Positions 8,069-17,075 are shown, counted from the stretch's first letter. The stretch: 64,000 bases of DNA from Pseudomonas bananamidigenes (GCF_001679645.1 NZ_LRUN01000019.1:1-64000), one strand, 5' to 3'. Notes: a model not told the origin generated them from the sequence alone. Numbers and translations: made by a program.

Positions 8069-9514
8069 ATGAAACCGATTCGTCTGCGCGCCGATGTCCT
8101 GGCCGGACTCACCACCTCATTTGCCCTGTTGCCCGAATGCATTGCGTTTGCGCTGGTGGCTCATCTCAATCCGCTGATGGGCCTGTACGGCGCCTTCATC
8201 ATTTGCACGCTGACCGCGCTGTTCGGCGGTCGGCCGGGCATGGTTTCCGGGGCGGCCGGTTCGATGGCGGTGGTGATCGTCGCGCTGGTGGTGCAGCACG
8301 GCGTGCAGTACCTGCTGGCGACGGTGCTGCTCGGCGGCCTGATCATGATGGCGTTCGGGCTGTTGCGCCTGGGCAAGCTGGTGCGCATGGTGCCGCATCC
8401 GGTGATGCTCGGGTTCGTCAACGGACTGGCGATCATCATTGCGCTGGCGCAACTGGAACACTTCAAAAGCGGTGAGCAGTGGCTCAGCGGCACGCCGTTG
8501 TACCTGATGACCGGGTTGGTGCTGCTGACGATGGCCATCGTTTATATCCTGCCACGCCTGACCCGCGCCGTACCGCCGGCACTCGTGGCGATCCTTGGCG
8601 TTGGTGCGCTGGTCTATCTGCTCGGCCTGCCGACCCGTACCCTTGGCGACATGGCGCACATTGCCGGCGGTCTGCCGACGTTCGCGTTGCCGGACATCCC
8701 GTACAACCTCGAAACCCTTCGCATCATCGCGCCTTACGCGATCCTGATGGCGCTGGTCGGCCTGCTGGAAACCCTGCTGACCCTCAACCTCACCGACGAA
8801 ATCACCGAAACCCGTGGCTACCCGGATCGCGAATGCGTGGCGCTGGGGGCGGCAAACATGGTGTCCGGCGCATTCGGCGGCATGGGCGGTTGCGCGATGA
8901 TCGGCCAGACCGTGATCAACCTCAGCTCCGGCGGGCGCGGACGGTTGTCCGGGGCGGTGGCAGGCGTGCTGATCCTGCTGTTCATTCTGTTTCTGTCGCC
9001 GATGATCGAGCGCATTCCATTGGCGGCGCTGGTGGGTGTGATGTTTGTGGTGTCGCAGCAGACCTTCGCCTGGGCCTCATTGCGGGTGCTGAACAAAGTG
9101 CCGCTCAACGATGTGCTGGTGATCATCGCGGTGACCACCATCACGGTATTCACCGATCTGGCCACGGCGGTGCTGTGCGGGATCATCATCGCCGCACTGA
9201 ATTTCGCCTGGCAGCAAGCGCGTGAGTTGTACGCCGATGAACATCTGGAGGCCGACGGCAGCAAGCTCTATCGCCTGCACGGCACGCTGTTCTTCGCCTC
9301 GACCACGCCGTTCCTCAATCAATTCGACCCGGCCAACGATCCGCAGCGGGTGACGCTGGACTGCCGGCACCTGAGCTTTGTCGACTACTCGGCCATCGCC
9401 GCGCTGAAAACCCTGCGCGAACGCTACGCCAGGGCCGGCAAGCAGCTGCAGGTGTTTCACCTGTCCGAGCGCTGCAGGAAACTGCTCAAACGCGCCGGGG
9501 TCGATCACGACTGA
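8069..9514 (+). CDS. SulP-family anion permease with STAS domain
   Basis: A 481-residue inner-membrane transporter of the SLC26A/SulP family, which carries sulfate, bicarbonate or other anions. It starts LRADVLAGLTTSFALLPECI, the SulP signature of the first membrane helix, and has about ten further hydrophobic segments up to residue ~385. A shortened STAS domain follows (about residues 390-475, VTLDCRHLSFVDYSAIAALK), the anti-sigma-antagonist-like regulatory tail. AGGTAAACC precedes the ATG. It lies alone between a hypothetical gene and a REP pair, so the substrate is open. Confidence 0.88.
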   Translation: MKPIRLRADVLAGLTTSFALLPECIAFALVAHLNPLMGLYGAFIICTLTALFGGRPGMVSGAAGSMAVVIVALVVQHGVQYLLATVLLGGLIMMAFGLLRLGKLVRMVPHPVMLGFVNGLAIIIALAQLEHFKSGEQWLSGTPLYLMTGLVLLTMAIVYILPRLTRAVPPALVAILGVGALVYLLGLPTRTLGDMAHIAGGLPTFALPDIPYNLETLRIIAPYAILMALVGLLETLLTLNLTDEITETRGYPDRECVALGAANMVSGAFGGMGGCAMIGQTVINLSSGGRGRLSGAVAGVLILLFILFLSPMIERIPLAALVGVMFVVSQQTFAWASLRVLNKVPLNDVLVIIAVTTITVFTDLATAVLCGIIIAALNFAWQQARELYADEHLEADGSKLYRLHGTLFFASTTPFLNQFDPANDPQRVTLDCRHLSFVDYSAIAALKTLRERYARAGKQLQVFHLSERCRKLLKRAGVDHD

Positions 9515-9539
9515 CGCTTCCGGCGCAGTACAAAATCCA

Positions 9540-9631
9540 ATGTGGGAGCGAGCTTGCTCGCGATGACGGAGCATCAATCGACAAAGATACCGACTGATCC
9601 ACCGCCATCGCGAGCGAGCTCGCTCCCACAG
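9540..9631. repeat. Inverted pair of REP elements
   Basis: Two head-to-head copies of GTGGGAGCGAGCTTGCTCGC, the right one with GAGCGAGCTCGCTCCCAC, about 45 bp apart. They lie between the converging SulP and AhpD-like genes. Confidence 0.88.
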
Positions 9632-9639
9632 TTTTTGCA

Positions 9640-10164
9640 TTACGCCGGATTTTGGATTGCCGGGAAATCGATGTCGGTCAGCGCGGTGTTGTTGAGGTAG
9701 TTGGTCAGGGTCTGCACGGCGACGATGGCGATTACCTCGATGATCTTCTTGTCATCGATACCGGCGGCGCGTGCGGCGGCGAGCTGGTCATCGCTCAGGT
9801 GACCACGGGTTTCGGTCAGCTGATGGGCGAGGGTGGCAAAAGCATTCAGCCGGCCATGACGCGCTTCGATGATTTCTTCCGCTGCCAGCCCGGCCTTGCT
9901 GGCAAACAAGGTGTGCGCCGCGAGGCAGTAATCACAGCCGTTGACCTGCGACGTGGCGAGGTACACCGCCTCTTTTTCCTTGGCGCTCAGGGATGTTTTG
10001 CCCAGCGTGGCGGAGGCTTGCACGTAGGCATCCAGTGCAGCGGGGGCAACCGCCAGGGTCTTGAACAGGTTGGGCAGGAAACCGATTTTTTTCTGCACGC
10101 CTTCCAGGGTCGGGCGGGTGGCGTCGGTGGCGTTTTCAAGGGTGATCGGGGCAATGCGGCTCAT
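9640..10164 (-). CDS. Carboxymuconolactone decarboxylase-fold / AhpD-like protein
   Basis: A 174-residue protein of the AhpD/CMD superfamily. The CxxC redox centre with downstream His is seen as NGCDYCLAAH at about residues 84-93, the arrangement of alkylhydroperoxidase D-like proteins that reduce peroxides or regenerate a peroxiredoxin. An AraC-type regulator starts divergently at 10299 and is the obvious candidate controller, as AraC/AhpD-like pairs are common in Pseudomonas. Confidence 0.85.
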   Translation of the reverse strand: MSRIAPITLENATDATRPTLEGVQKKIGFLPNLFKTLAVAPAALDAYVQASATLGKTSLSAKEKEAVYLATSQVNGCDYCLAAHTLFASKAGLAAEEIIEARHGRLNAFATLAHQLTETRGHLSDDQLAAARAAGIDDKKIIEVIAIVAVQTLTNYLNNTALTDIDFPAIQNPA

Positions 10165-10298
10165 GGTGATTCTCCGAAAGTCCGGTGCGAAGTGCGCCGG
10201 GGATGGAGGTCATGTTATTGAGCGTGGCTGGTGCTTTGGGTGCAAATCGTCGAGGATATGCGACAGATCGTCCAGACCTGTCTCCGGAGAAATCACCC

Positions 10299-11120
10299 AT
10301 GGATCGCCTGTCCACGTTGCTCAGCCACTTCGGCGTGAATGCCGGAACATTCCACAGTGGCAGTTTTTGCGGCATCAGCGCTTACGGTGGCGATCAGCTA
10401 TGTGGCCATGTGCATCTATTGCAGGCCGGGCAGGTGCTGCTCAAACCGGGCAACGACCCCGAACTGACTCTGAATGAACCCACACTGATCTTTTTCCCCC
10501 GGCCATTTGCCCATCGATTGTTTGCCGACGAAGCGATGAACACGCAACTGGTATGCGCTTCGCTGACTTTCGATGGTGGTGCGGGCAATGCGCTGGCGGC
10601 GGCGTTGCCGGATTATCTGGTGCTGAAACTCGCCGACCTTCCCGAGATGGCCAGCACGCTGGAATGGTTGTTCAAGGAAGCGTTCGACGGCCATTGCGGG
10701 CGTGAAGCGGTGATGGATCGGTTGTTCGAGTTGCTGGTGATTCTGCTGCTGCGGCATCTGATCAGCAGTCGTAACCAGCAGCCGGGCATGATGGCGGGGT
10801 TGGCGGATCCGAAAATTTCCCGTGCGTTGAGCCTGATGCATGAGCAGCCGGCCAAGGCCTGGACCGTCGCCGAACTGGCCGCGAGCGCACATTTGTCCCG
10901 CGCCGGTTTCGCCGAGCATTTCCGGCAAGTGGTGGGGCAGACACCGGTGGATTATCTGGTGAGCTGGCGGATCAGCCTCGCGCAGAAACGCCTGCGCGAG
11001 GGCCGGCCGATGACCCTGATCGCCGAAGAGGTGGGTTATGAAAGCCCTTCGGCGCTGGCCCGGGCGTTTCGGCGCAAGACCGGGCTCAGTCCGCGGGAGT
11101 GGAAGGGCGGCGCAAACTGA
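10299..11120 (+). CDS. AraC-family transcriptional regulator
   Basis: A 273-residue regulator. The N-terminal half is a cupin-type sensor domain (residues ~10-110, with VLLKPGNDPELTL and FFPRPFAHR). The C-terminal ~100 residues carry the two AraC helix-turn-helix motifs (WTVAELAASAHLSRAGFAEHF and MTLIAEEVGYESPSALARAF). Start 10299 follows CGGAGAAATCACCC and is chosen over an in-frame ATG far upstream. It is divergent from the AhpD-like gene across 134 bp, where both promoters must lie. Confidence 0.9.
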   Translation: MDRLSTLLSHFGVNAGTFHSGSFCGISAYGGDQLCGHVHLLQAGQVLLKPGNDPELTLNEPTLIFFPRPFAHRLFADEAMNTQLVCASLTFDGGAGNALAAALPDYLVLKLADLPEMASTLEWLFKEAFDGHCGREAVMDRLFELLVILLLRHLISSRNQQPGMMAGLADPKISRALSLMHEQPAKAWTVAELAASAHLSRAGFAEHFRQVVGQTPVDYLVSWRISLAQKRLREGRPMTLIAEEVGYESPSALARAFRRKTGLSPREWKGGAN

Positions 11121-11123
11121 AAG

Positions 11124-12017
11124 CTATCGGGCGAATTTCTTCGCGCCCGCTACGCACAAAATCACCCCCAGCGTGACCACCAGCATGCCGACGCTGACGT
11201 GCTCATGCAGCAAGGTTGCCGCCAACGCCAGACCGAAGAACGGCTGCAACAACTGCAACTGCCCGACTGCGGCAATCCCGCCCTGGGCCAGGCCGCGATA
11301 CCAGAACACAAAACCGATCAACATGCTGAACAGCGAAACGTAGGCCAGGCAGGCCCACGCCGTGACGCTGATGCCGCTGAATGACACAGGCGCCAGCCAT
11401 AGGCTCAGCACGGCCATCACCGGCAACGACAACACCAGCGCCCAGCAGATCACTTGCCAGCCGCCGAGGGTGCGCGACAGTTTTGCGCCTTCGGCATAGC
11501 CGAGGCCGCAGGCGAGAATCGCCGCCAGCATCAACAGATCTCCGGCGGGTGAGGCGGTCAGTCCCTGGGAAACCGCGAAACCGACCACCAGCGAACTGCC
11601 CAGCACCGAAAAGATCCAGAACACCGGACGTGGCCGTTCACCCCCGCGCAGTACGCCGAAGATCGCCGTCGCCAGCGGCAGCAATCCTACAAACACAATG
11701 GAATGCGCCGACGTTACGTGTTGCAGCGCGAGGGCGGTCAATAACGGGAAACCGACGACCACGCCCAACGCCACAATCAATAAAGAGAACCACTGCTGCC
11801 GGGCCGGACGTCGTTCACGAAACAACCACAACAGACAAAGCGCCAACACACCGGCAATGGTCGCCCGGATGACGGTGAGAAATACCGGGTCCAATTCCAG
11901 CACCGCCAGCCGCGTGGCCGGCAGCGAACCGCTGAAAATCACGACGCCGATGAAACCGTTGATCCAGCCGCTGGTTTTTTCCAGGGCCGGAGTGCTCAGG
12001 TGTGAAGTTCGTTCCAT
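11124..12017 (-). CDS. EamA/DMT-superfamily transporter
   Basis: A 297-residue inner-membrane protein with ten hydrophobic segments in two EamA repeats (residues ~20-145 and ~155-290), ending in a Lys/Arg tail (GAKKFAR). Members export amino acids, nucleosides or drugs. It is divergent from a MocR-type regulator at 12108. Such pairs are frequent and suggest that MocR, sensing an amino acid or PLP, controls the exporter. Confidence 0.9.
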   Translation of the reverse strand: MERTSHLSTPALEKTSGWINGFIGVVIFSGSLPATRLAVLELDPVFLTVIRATIAGVLALCLLWLFRERRPARQQWFSLLIVALGVVVGFPLLTALALQHVTSAHSIVFVGLLPLATAIFGVLRGGERPRPVFWIFSVLGSSLVVGFAVSQGLTASPAGDLLMLAAILACGLGYAEGAKLSRTLGGWQVICWALVLSLPVMAVLSLWLAPVSFSGISVTAWACLAYVSLFSMLIGFVFWYRGLAQGGIAAVGQLQLLQPFFGLALAATLLHEHVSVGMLVVTLGVILCVAGAKKFAR

Positions 12018-12074
12018 GGTGCACGCGCTCGAAAGTGGGGTTGCCTGTGGTTCATGCTAGGGTCGAGAATCAGC

Positions 12075-12090
12075 ACAATCAAAGAATTGT
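12075..12090. promoter_or_regulatory. Inverted repeat ACAAT-N6-ATTGT between EamA and MocR genes
   Basis: A perfect 5-bp inverted repeat with a 6-bp spacer lies 17 bp before the MocR start and 57 bp from the EamA start. MocR-type regulators commonly bind the intergenic region of a divergent target, so this is a candidate operator. Binding is inferred. Confidence 0.4.
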
Positions 12091-12107
12091 CATGGATACA
12101 TCTCGAC

Positions 12108-13439
12108 ATGCCACGCTCCCGTTACAAGACCCTCGTCGATACCTATGCCGCCGACATCCGCGCCGGTCGCTTGCTGCCTGGTACGCGTCTGCCGACCCAC
12201 CGGCAACTGGCGGCCAGCGAAGGGCTGGCGCTGGTCACGGCGTCGCGGGTGTATGCGGAGCTTGAGGCGATGGGGCTGGTCAGCGGCGAAACCGGGCGCG
12301 GTACGTTTGTCCGGGAGACCTCGTTGATGCCGGGGCAGGGCATTGACCAGAAAGACATTGCCGTCGGCATGATCGATCTCAACTTCAACTACCCCTCATT
12401 GCCGGGGCAGGCCGAGCTGCTGCGTACGGCGTTGCGGCAACTGGCGTTGTCGGGTGATCTTGAAGCGCTGTTGCGTTATCAACCCCACGCCGGCCGCCAG
12501 CACGAACGGGCATCGGTTGCCCGGCACTTGCAGGCCCGAGGCCTGCGTGTCGACGCCGGACAGGTGTTGATCGTCAACGGCGCCCAGCAAGGTCTGGCGG
12601 TGACGTTGATGGCACAGCTCAATCCCGGCGACGTGATCGCGGCTGACGCATTGACCTACTCGGGTTTCAAGGTGCTGGCCGAAGCGCTGCATCTTGAAGT
12701 GGTCGCGATCCCCGTGACAGAGAACGGTCCGGATCTGGCGGCGCTCGACAGACTCTGCCGCAGTCGCCCGGTGCGCGCCGTGTACTGCATGCCGACCCTG
12801 CACAATCCACTGGGTTGGGTGATGCCGCTGGACCAGCGCGAACATTTGGTGGCGATTGCCCGACAGCATGATCTGACGATCATCGAAGACGCTGCCTACG
12901 CCTTTCTGGTCGATCACCCGCCGCCACCGCTGGCGGATCTGGCGCTGGAGCGCACGGTGTACGTCTCGGGGCTTTCGAAAAACATCGCCACGGGCCTGCG
13001 CGTCGGTTTCATCGCGGCGCCCATTAAGAAAGTGCCGGCGCTGGAACGCATCATCCGCGCCACCACCTGGAACACGCCGGGTGTGATGACCGCGATAGCC
13101 TGCGGCTGGCTCGACGACGGCACCGTCACTTTGCTGGAGGCACAAAAGCGCGATGACGCTCAGGCCCGTCAGGCGCTGGCAGCTGAAATCCTGCAAGGCC
13201 TGCCGTGTGTCGGCCATCCCTCTTCTTATTTCCTGTGGCTGCCGTTGCCGGAGGATGCCCGATCCGATCAGGTGGTGATCGAGTTGATGAAGGCGCAGAT
13301 CTCGGTCACCAATGCCGAGCCGTTCACCGTATCGGCCCATGTGCCCCACGCGATCCGCCTGGCGCTGGGCTCGGTGGACAGGCTTGTCCTGCGTCAAGCC
13401 TTGCTCAAAGTCCGGCAGGTGATCGCGGCTTACCTGTAG
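12108..13439 (+). CDS. MocR-type regulator (GntR HTH fused to aminotransferase domain)
   Basis: A 443-residue PLP-dependent regulator. Residues 1-75 are a GntR winged helix (PTHRQLAASEGLALVTASRVYAEL, split here over the recognition helix). Residues ~90-440 are a fold-type I aminotransferase domain with the PLP Lys expected in SGLSKNIATGLR and the cofactor Asp in TIIEDAAYAF. The ATG at 12108 is chosen because the MocR N terminus starts there, and an upstream in-frame start at 12054 would overlap the promoter. Divergent DMT transporter 11124-12017 is the likely target. Confidence 0.9.
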   Translation: MPRSRYKTLVDTYAADIRAGRLLPGTRLPTHRQLAASEGLALVTASRVYAELEAMGLVSGETGRGTFVRETSLMPGQGIDQKDIAVGMIDLNFNYPSLPGQAELLRTALRQLALSGDLEALLRYQPHAGRQHERASVARHLQARGLRVDAGQVLIVNGAQQGLAVTLMAQLNPGDVIAADALTYSGFKVLAEALHLEVVAIPVTENGPDLAALDRLCRSRPVRAVYCMPTLHNPLGWVMPLDQREHLVAIARQHDLTIIEDAAYAFLVDHPPPPLADLALERTVYVSGLSKNIATGLRVGFIAAPIKKVPALERIIRATTWNTPGVMTAIACGWLDDGTVTLLEAQKRDDAQARQALAAEILQGLPCVGHPSSYFLWLPLPEDARSDQVVIELMKAQISVTNAEPFTVSAHVPHAIRLALGSVDRLVLRQALLKVRQVIAAYL

Positions 13440-13494
13440 CACAACGCTCCCCGCAGGATTACCCTTGGCGCCGCCGAAGATCTGGATGCTCCCG

Positions 13495-13881
13495 ATGAAA
13501 AACACCGCGTTACTGACCCTCGCCCTGATCCTCAACGCAGGTCTGTTCAGCATGCCCGCCCTGGCGGCTGGCGACGCCGAGGCCGGAAGCAAAATCTTCC
13601 CGCGCCTGTGTGGCGGCTGCCATCAGGTCGGCGAGTCCGCCCGGCCCGGATTTGGTCCGCAACTCAACGGCATCATCGGTCGCCCGGCGGGGACGTCGGC
13701 GAACTACGTGTACTCCGATGCGATGAAGAATTCAGGCATTACCTGGAATCGGGAAACGCTGACGGCGTACCTGAAGGACCCGAAGGGCGTTGTACCGGGG
13801 ACGCGGATGATCTTCTGGGGGCTGAGTGATGAAGAGAAGATCGATAATCTGCTGGCGTATCTCCAGTCATTCACGGAGTAA
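13495..13881 (+). CDS. Class I cytochrome c, periplasmic
   Basis: A 128-residue protein with a signal peptide ending MPALAAG. The haem attachment motif is CGGCH (in FPRLCGGCHQVG) and a probable axial Met lies in GTRMIFWG. The pattern FGPQLNGIIGRPAG is typical of c2/c550-like electron carriers. Start 13495 gives a normal signal peptide. It follows the MocR gene by 55 bp in the same direction. The redox partner is not indicated. Confidence 0.9.
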   Translation: MKNTALLTLALILNAGLFSMPALAAGDAEAGSKIFPRLCGGCHQVGESARPGFGPQLNGIIGRPAGTSANYVYSDAMKNSGITWNRETLTAYLKDPKGVVPGTRMIFWGLSDEEKIDNLLAYLQSFTE

Positions 13882-14012
13882 CAGCCAAGCGGCGCCGGCA
13901 TTGTTGGAACTTCATGAAATCTGTCGTGGTTGATACTAATGTGCCACTGCCTCCGGTAAAGTGTGCGCCGCCCGAGAGATGGATCCCGGGCGTTTACCCA
14001 TGGAGTCTTGTA

Positions 14013-14348
14013 GTGAAATACCTCAGCAAAGTAGTCGCCGCCGCACTGTTCGGTGTGGTTCTGGCAGGTTGCACCGGCACCCCGATGAACACCCGTAACT
14101 ACGACAGCAATCAGTACACCGTGATTGGCCACAGCGAAGCGACCGCCACCGGCCTGATGCTGTTCGGCGTTATCCCGATTCGCCAGAACAGCCGTTTCGT
14201 CCGCGCCCAGGATGCGGCGATCAAGGCCCGCGGCGGCGATGCGATGATCAACACTCAGGTTCAGGAAAACTGGTTCTGGGCATGGGTCCTGAGCGGTTAC
14301 ACCACCAAAGTCTCCGGTGATGTGATCAAGCTGAAAACCGCTCAATAA
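14013..14348 (+). CDS. Small lipoprotein of unknown function
   Basis: A 111-residue lipoprotein with a GTG start at 14013 preceded by TGGAG. The lipobox LAGC gives a mature protein starting at Cys 20. The mature part contains a conserved-looking IPIRQNSRFVRAQDAAIKA and an aromatic WFWAWVLSGYTTK. The pattern resembles small outer-membrane lipoproteins related to the TRL-like family, but I cannot assign a role. A rho-independent terminator follows 20 bp after the stop. Confidence 0.8.
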   Translation: MKYLSKVVAAALFGVVLAGCTGTPMNTRNYDSNQYTVIGHSEATATGLMLFGVIPIRQNSRFVRAQDAAIKARGGDAMINTQVQENWFWAWVLSGYTTKVSGDVIKLKTAQ

Positions 14349-14367
14349 GCGACGGTTGGATGTGAAA

Positions 14368-14395
14368 AAGCCCGGCTGATCAGGCCGGGCTTTTC
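14368..14395 (+). terminator. Rho-independent terminator
   Basis: Stem AAGCCCGGC / GCCGGGCTT with a 7-nt loop followed by TTTTC, 20 bp after the lipoprotein stop. It can also serve the converging tandem-repeat gene. Confidence 0.9.
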
Positions 14396-14421
14396 TTTAT
14401 CTTGCGAAAGCGCTTTCAGCC

Positions 14422-14901
14422 TCATGCGACGCGGCGCTCGATCAGACGATCCGAACCACCTTCGGCCACACGGCGTTCCAGCAGACGATCAGCGCCACCT
14501 TCGGCAACACGGCGTTCTTGCAGACGATCCGAGCCACCTTCAGCTACGCGGCGTTCTTGCAGACGATCCGCGCCGCCTTCGGCCACACGGCGTTCTTGCA
14601 GACGATCCGCGCCGCCTTCTGCCACACGACGTTCCAGCAGACGATCCGAGCCACCTTCGGCCACGCGGCGTTCTTGCAGTCGATCAGCGCCACCTTCAGC
14701 TACGCGGCGTTCCAGCAGACGATCAGCGCCACCTTCGGCAACGCGGCGTTCCAGCAGACGATCCGAACCACCTTCAGCTACACGCTGTTCGATCAATCGA
14801 TCCGAACCGCCTTCGGCGATCATGGTGTGGGCGGGTTTGGCTGCAAAAGCGTTGACTGCGAGAACCGAGAAAGCGATACCGAGAAGGATTTGGCGTTTCA
14901 T
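14422..14901 (-). CDS. Secreted 13-residue tandem-repeat protein ('phage infection protein' type)
   Basis: A 159-residue protein with a signal peptide (residues 1-21, VNAFAAK) followed from residue 28 by ten consecutive 13-residue units of consensus VAEGGxDRLxERR and a final VA. Units vary almost only at position 6 (Ser/Ala) and position 10 (Leu/Gln/Ile). Similar proteins are widespread in Pseudomonas and are often labelled phage infection protein without experimental support I know of. The mature chain is very acidic/basic alternating, has no Cys, and would be periplasmic or extracellular. Repeat number probably varies between strains. Confidence 0.82.
   Translation of the reverse strand: MKRQILLGIAFSVLAVNAFAAKPAHTMIAEGGSDRLIEQRVAEGGSDRLLERRVAEGGADRLLERRVAEGGADRLQERRVAEGGSDRLLERRVAEGGADRLQERRVAEGGADRLQERRVAEGGSDRLQERRVAEGGADRLLERRVAEGGSDRLIERRVA
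14429..14818. repeat. 39-bp tandem repeat array inside the repeat-protein gene
   Basis: Ten near-identical 39-bp units encode the 13-residue repeat. They are coding direct repeats with substitutions mainly at the variable codons. Unlike CRISPR repeats there are no spacers. Confidence 0.88.
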
Positions 14902-15025
14902 GATCGTGTGCTCCGGGGTGTTGTCGGGTTGGTATGGAGCAGATGTTACGCCCGGGATTTTTTATGAGAACTTCATTGGCGTGATGGTGACTATCGACGC
15001 CAACGATGGATGCCCGGGCATCGAT

Positions 15026-15592
15026 TCACGGGGCGGTTGCCCGGACGCACAGTTCTCCGGTGGCTCGGATCAGCGCCAGTTCATGCAACGCATCCTTCGC
15101 CAGACCGTTGCGCGCCTTGGCCAGCCACGCCGTGCAGTCCGGATCGTGGCGATAGGCCGTGAAGTCGGTGTATTGCTGCAACAGCCTTGTTTGCAGTTCA
15201 TCCAGACGCGGACGAATCTGTTTGCTCAGGTCCGGACGCGGTGTGTCCGGCGCAGCACCCGCCGCCTGCCACTTCGCGAGCAAACCGTATTGCACCAGTT
15301 TGTTGGCTTCCATTTGTGCGGCGATCAATTGCGCCACGTCTTGCGGGTCGAGTTTGCGTTCGGTGGCCATCGCTCGGGCATTGGCGATGACCTGGGCTTC
15401 ACGGGGACTGTCCTGGATCGGCTTGCCGCTGTCCCATTTGGTCAGGGCGACGAGGTCGGCGATGTTCAGGCGTTCATTCAAGGTCACCAGCAGGCTTTGC
15501 AGCGCTTCGGGGGCTGGCGTCGGGGTCGCGTGGGCAGTCGTTGCCAGAGCGGCAAACAGGGCAGAGGTCAGCAGGGTCGAGACACGAGGCAT
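15026..15592 (-). CDS. Secreted chorismate mutase (*AroQ type)
   Basis: A 188-residue protein with a signal peptide (residues 1-22, TTAHATP) followed by an all-helical AroQ-gamma-like domain. Typical segments are LLVTLNERLNIADLVALTKWDSGKPIQD and its partner REAQVIANARA, giving the active-site Arg/Lys/Asp pattern, and a C-terminal pair of Cys residues suited to a periplasmic disulfide. Such enzymes convert chorismate to prephenate outside the cytosol. Their role in Pseudomonas is unclear. Length fits the secreted class (~180), not cytosolic AroQ (~95). Confidence 0.82.
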   Translation of the reverse strand: MPRVSTLLTSALFAALATTAHATPTPAPEALQSLLVTLNERLNIADLVALTKWDSGKPIQDSPREAQVIANARAMATERKLDPQDVAQLIAAQMEANKLVQYGLLAKWQAAGAAPDTPRPDLSKQIRPRLDELQTRLLQQYTDFTAYRHDPDCTAWLAKARNGLAKDALHELALIRATGELCVRATAP

Positions 15593-15719
15593 GGGATCGG
15601 TTCACTTGCATTTTGGGCAGGGGATGGAGATTACGAAGTTTTAATGCAAAGGGGTACGACCTGAAAGGCTGTGCATACCTTAGACTCTCCCCCATTGCTT
15701 TCACCGAGACGGACGCTCG

Positions 15720-17075
15720 ATGCAGACCCCCGCCCAAAATCCCCTCTGGAAAACCTACCTGCTGTTCCTCGCCCCGATGGTGCTGTCGAACTTCCTGCAG
15801 TCGATGTCGGGCACGGTCAACAGCATCTACATCGGCCAGATGCTCGGCACCCAGGCGCTGGCGGCGGTGTCGGGGATGTTTCCGATCATCTTTTTCTTCA
15901 TCGCGCTGGTCATTGGTCTGGGCGCCGGGGCAGGGGTGTTGATAGGCCAGGCATGGGGCGCACGGGAGTCGCACAGGGTGAAGGCGATCGCCGGGGCCAC
16001 TTTATTGCTGGGCGTGTTGATCGGCCTGGTCGCGGCGGTATCTGGCAGTGTGTTTGCGCGCCAGGCATTGCAGGGCTTGGGCACGCCGGCGGATGTGCTG
16101 GACGACGCGGTTTCCTACGCCCGGGTGATGATGTGGACGTTGCCGTTTGTGCTGGTGTACGTGCTGTTCACCCAGTTGTTGCGTGGGGTGAGCGATACGC
16201 TGTCGCCGATGCTCGCTCTGCTGCTGTCGACGGTTGTCGGTCTGGCGCTGACCCCGGCTTTCATTCGCGGATGGCTGGGCCTGCCGCAACTGGGGATTCA
16301 GAGTGCGGCGTTCGCCGGACTGGCCGGTACGCTGGCGGCGATGGCGTGGCTGGCGTGGAGCCTCATCCGCAAGGGCCATCCGCTGGCGCCGGACCGTGAG
16401 TTCTTTGCAGCGCTGCGGCTCGACGGTGCCATCCTGGGCAAGGTGTTGCGCATCGGCCTGCCGACCGGGGTGCAGATGATCGTGCTGTCGCTGTCGGAGC
16501 TGGTGATTCTGGCGCTGGTCAACCAGCATGGTTCGCAGGCGACGGCGGCGTATGGTGCGGTGACGCAGATCGTCAACTACGTGCAGTTTCCGGCGCTGTC
16601 GATTGCGATCACCGCATCGATCCTTGGTGCCCAGGCGATTGGCGCCGGGCGGCTGGAGCGGATGGGGCCGATCCTGCGCACCGGGTTGTGGATCAACGTG
16701 TGCCTGACCGGTGGCCTGATCGTGCTCGGTTACCTGCTGTCGCACTGGCTGCTGGGGTTGTTCCTGACCGAGGAATCGACCCGGGCGATGGCCGAACACT
16801 TGCTGCACATCATGCTGTGGAGTCTGTTGATCTTCGGCTTTCAGGCAATCATCGGCGGCATCATGCGTGCCAGCGGCACGGTGCTGGTGCCGGTGGGTGT
16901 GGCGATCGTCTGCGTGCTCGGTGTGCAGTTGCCGGCGGCCTACTGGCTGGACGGGCAGTTTGGTCTGCAGGGCGTCTGGATGGCGTTTCCGATAGCCTAT
17001 CTGGGAATGCTGGCGCTGCAGACGCTGTATTACAAACGGGTCTGGCAGCATCAGAAGATCGAGCGGTTGGTGTAG
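15720..17075 (+). CDS. MATE-family efflux transporter (NorM-like)
   Basis: A 451-residue inner-membrane Na+/H+-drug antiporter. About twelve hydrophobic helices in two MATE halves are visible (first half PMVLSNFLQSMSGTVNSIYIG, second half IGLPTGVQMIVLSLSELVIL). It starts at an ATG after CACCGAGACGGACGCTCG. A strong terminator follows 20 bp after the stop. The substrate cannot be predicted. Confidence 0.9.
   Translation: MQTPAQNPLWKTYLLFLAPMVLSNFLQSMSGTVNSIYIGQMLGTQALAAVSGMFPIIFFFIALVIGLGAGAGVLIGQAWGARESHRVKAIAGATLLLGVLIGLVAAVSGSVFARQALQGLGTPADVLDDAVSYARVMMWTLPFVLVYVLFTQLLRGVSDTLSPMLALLLSTVVGLALTPAFIRGWLGLPQLGIQSAAFAGLAGTLAAMAWLAWSLIRKGHPLAPDREFFAALRLDGAILGKVLRIGLPTGVQMIVLSLSELVILALVNQHGSQATAAYGAVTQIVNYVQFPALSIAITASILGAQAIGAGRLERMGPILRTGLWINVCLTGGLIVLGYLLSHWLLGLFLTEESTRAMAEHLLHIMLWSLLIFGFQAIIGGIMRASGTVLVPVGVAIVCVLGVQLPAAYWLDGQFGLQGVWMAFPIAYLGMLALQTLYYKRVWQHQKIERLV

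Noticed and set aside
14429..14818. Regular direct repeats resembling a CRISPR array
   Set aside because: The units are contiguous 39-bp coding repeats without spacers, in frame with a secreted repeat protein, and no cas genes are present.
16002..17051. 349-codon minus-strand frame opposite the MATE gene
   Set aside because: Gln/His/Arg-rich shadow; the plus strand encodes a membrane protein with MATE features.
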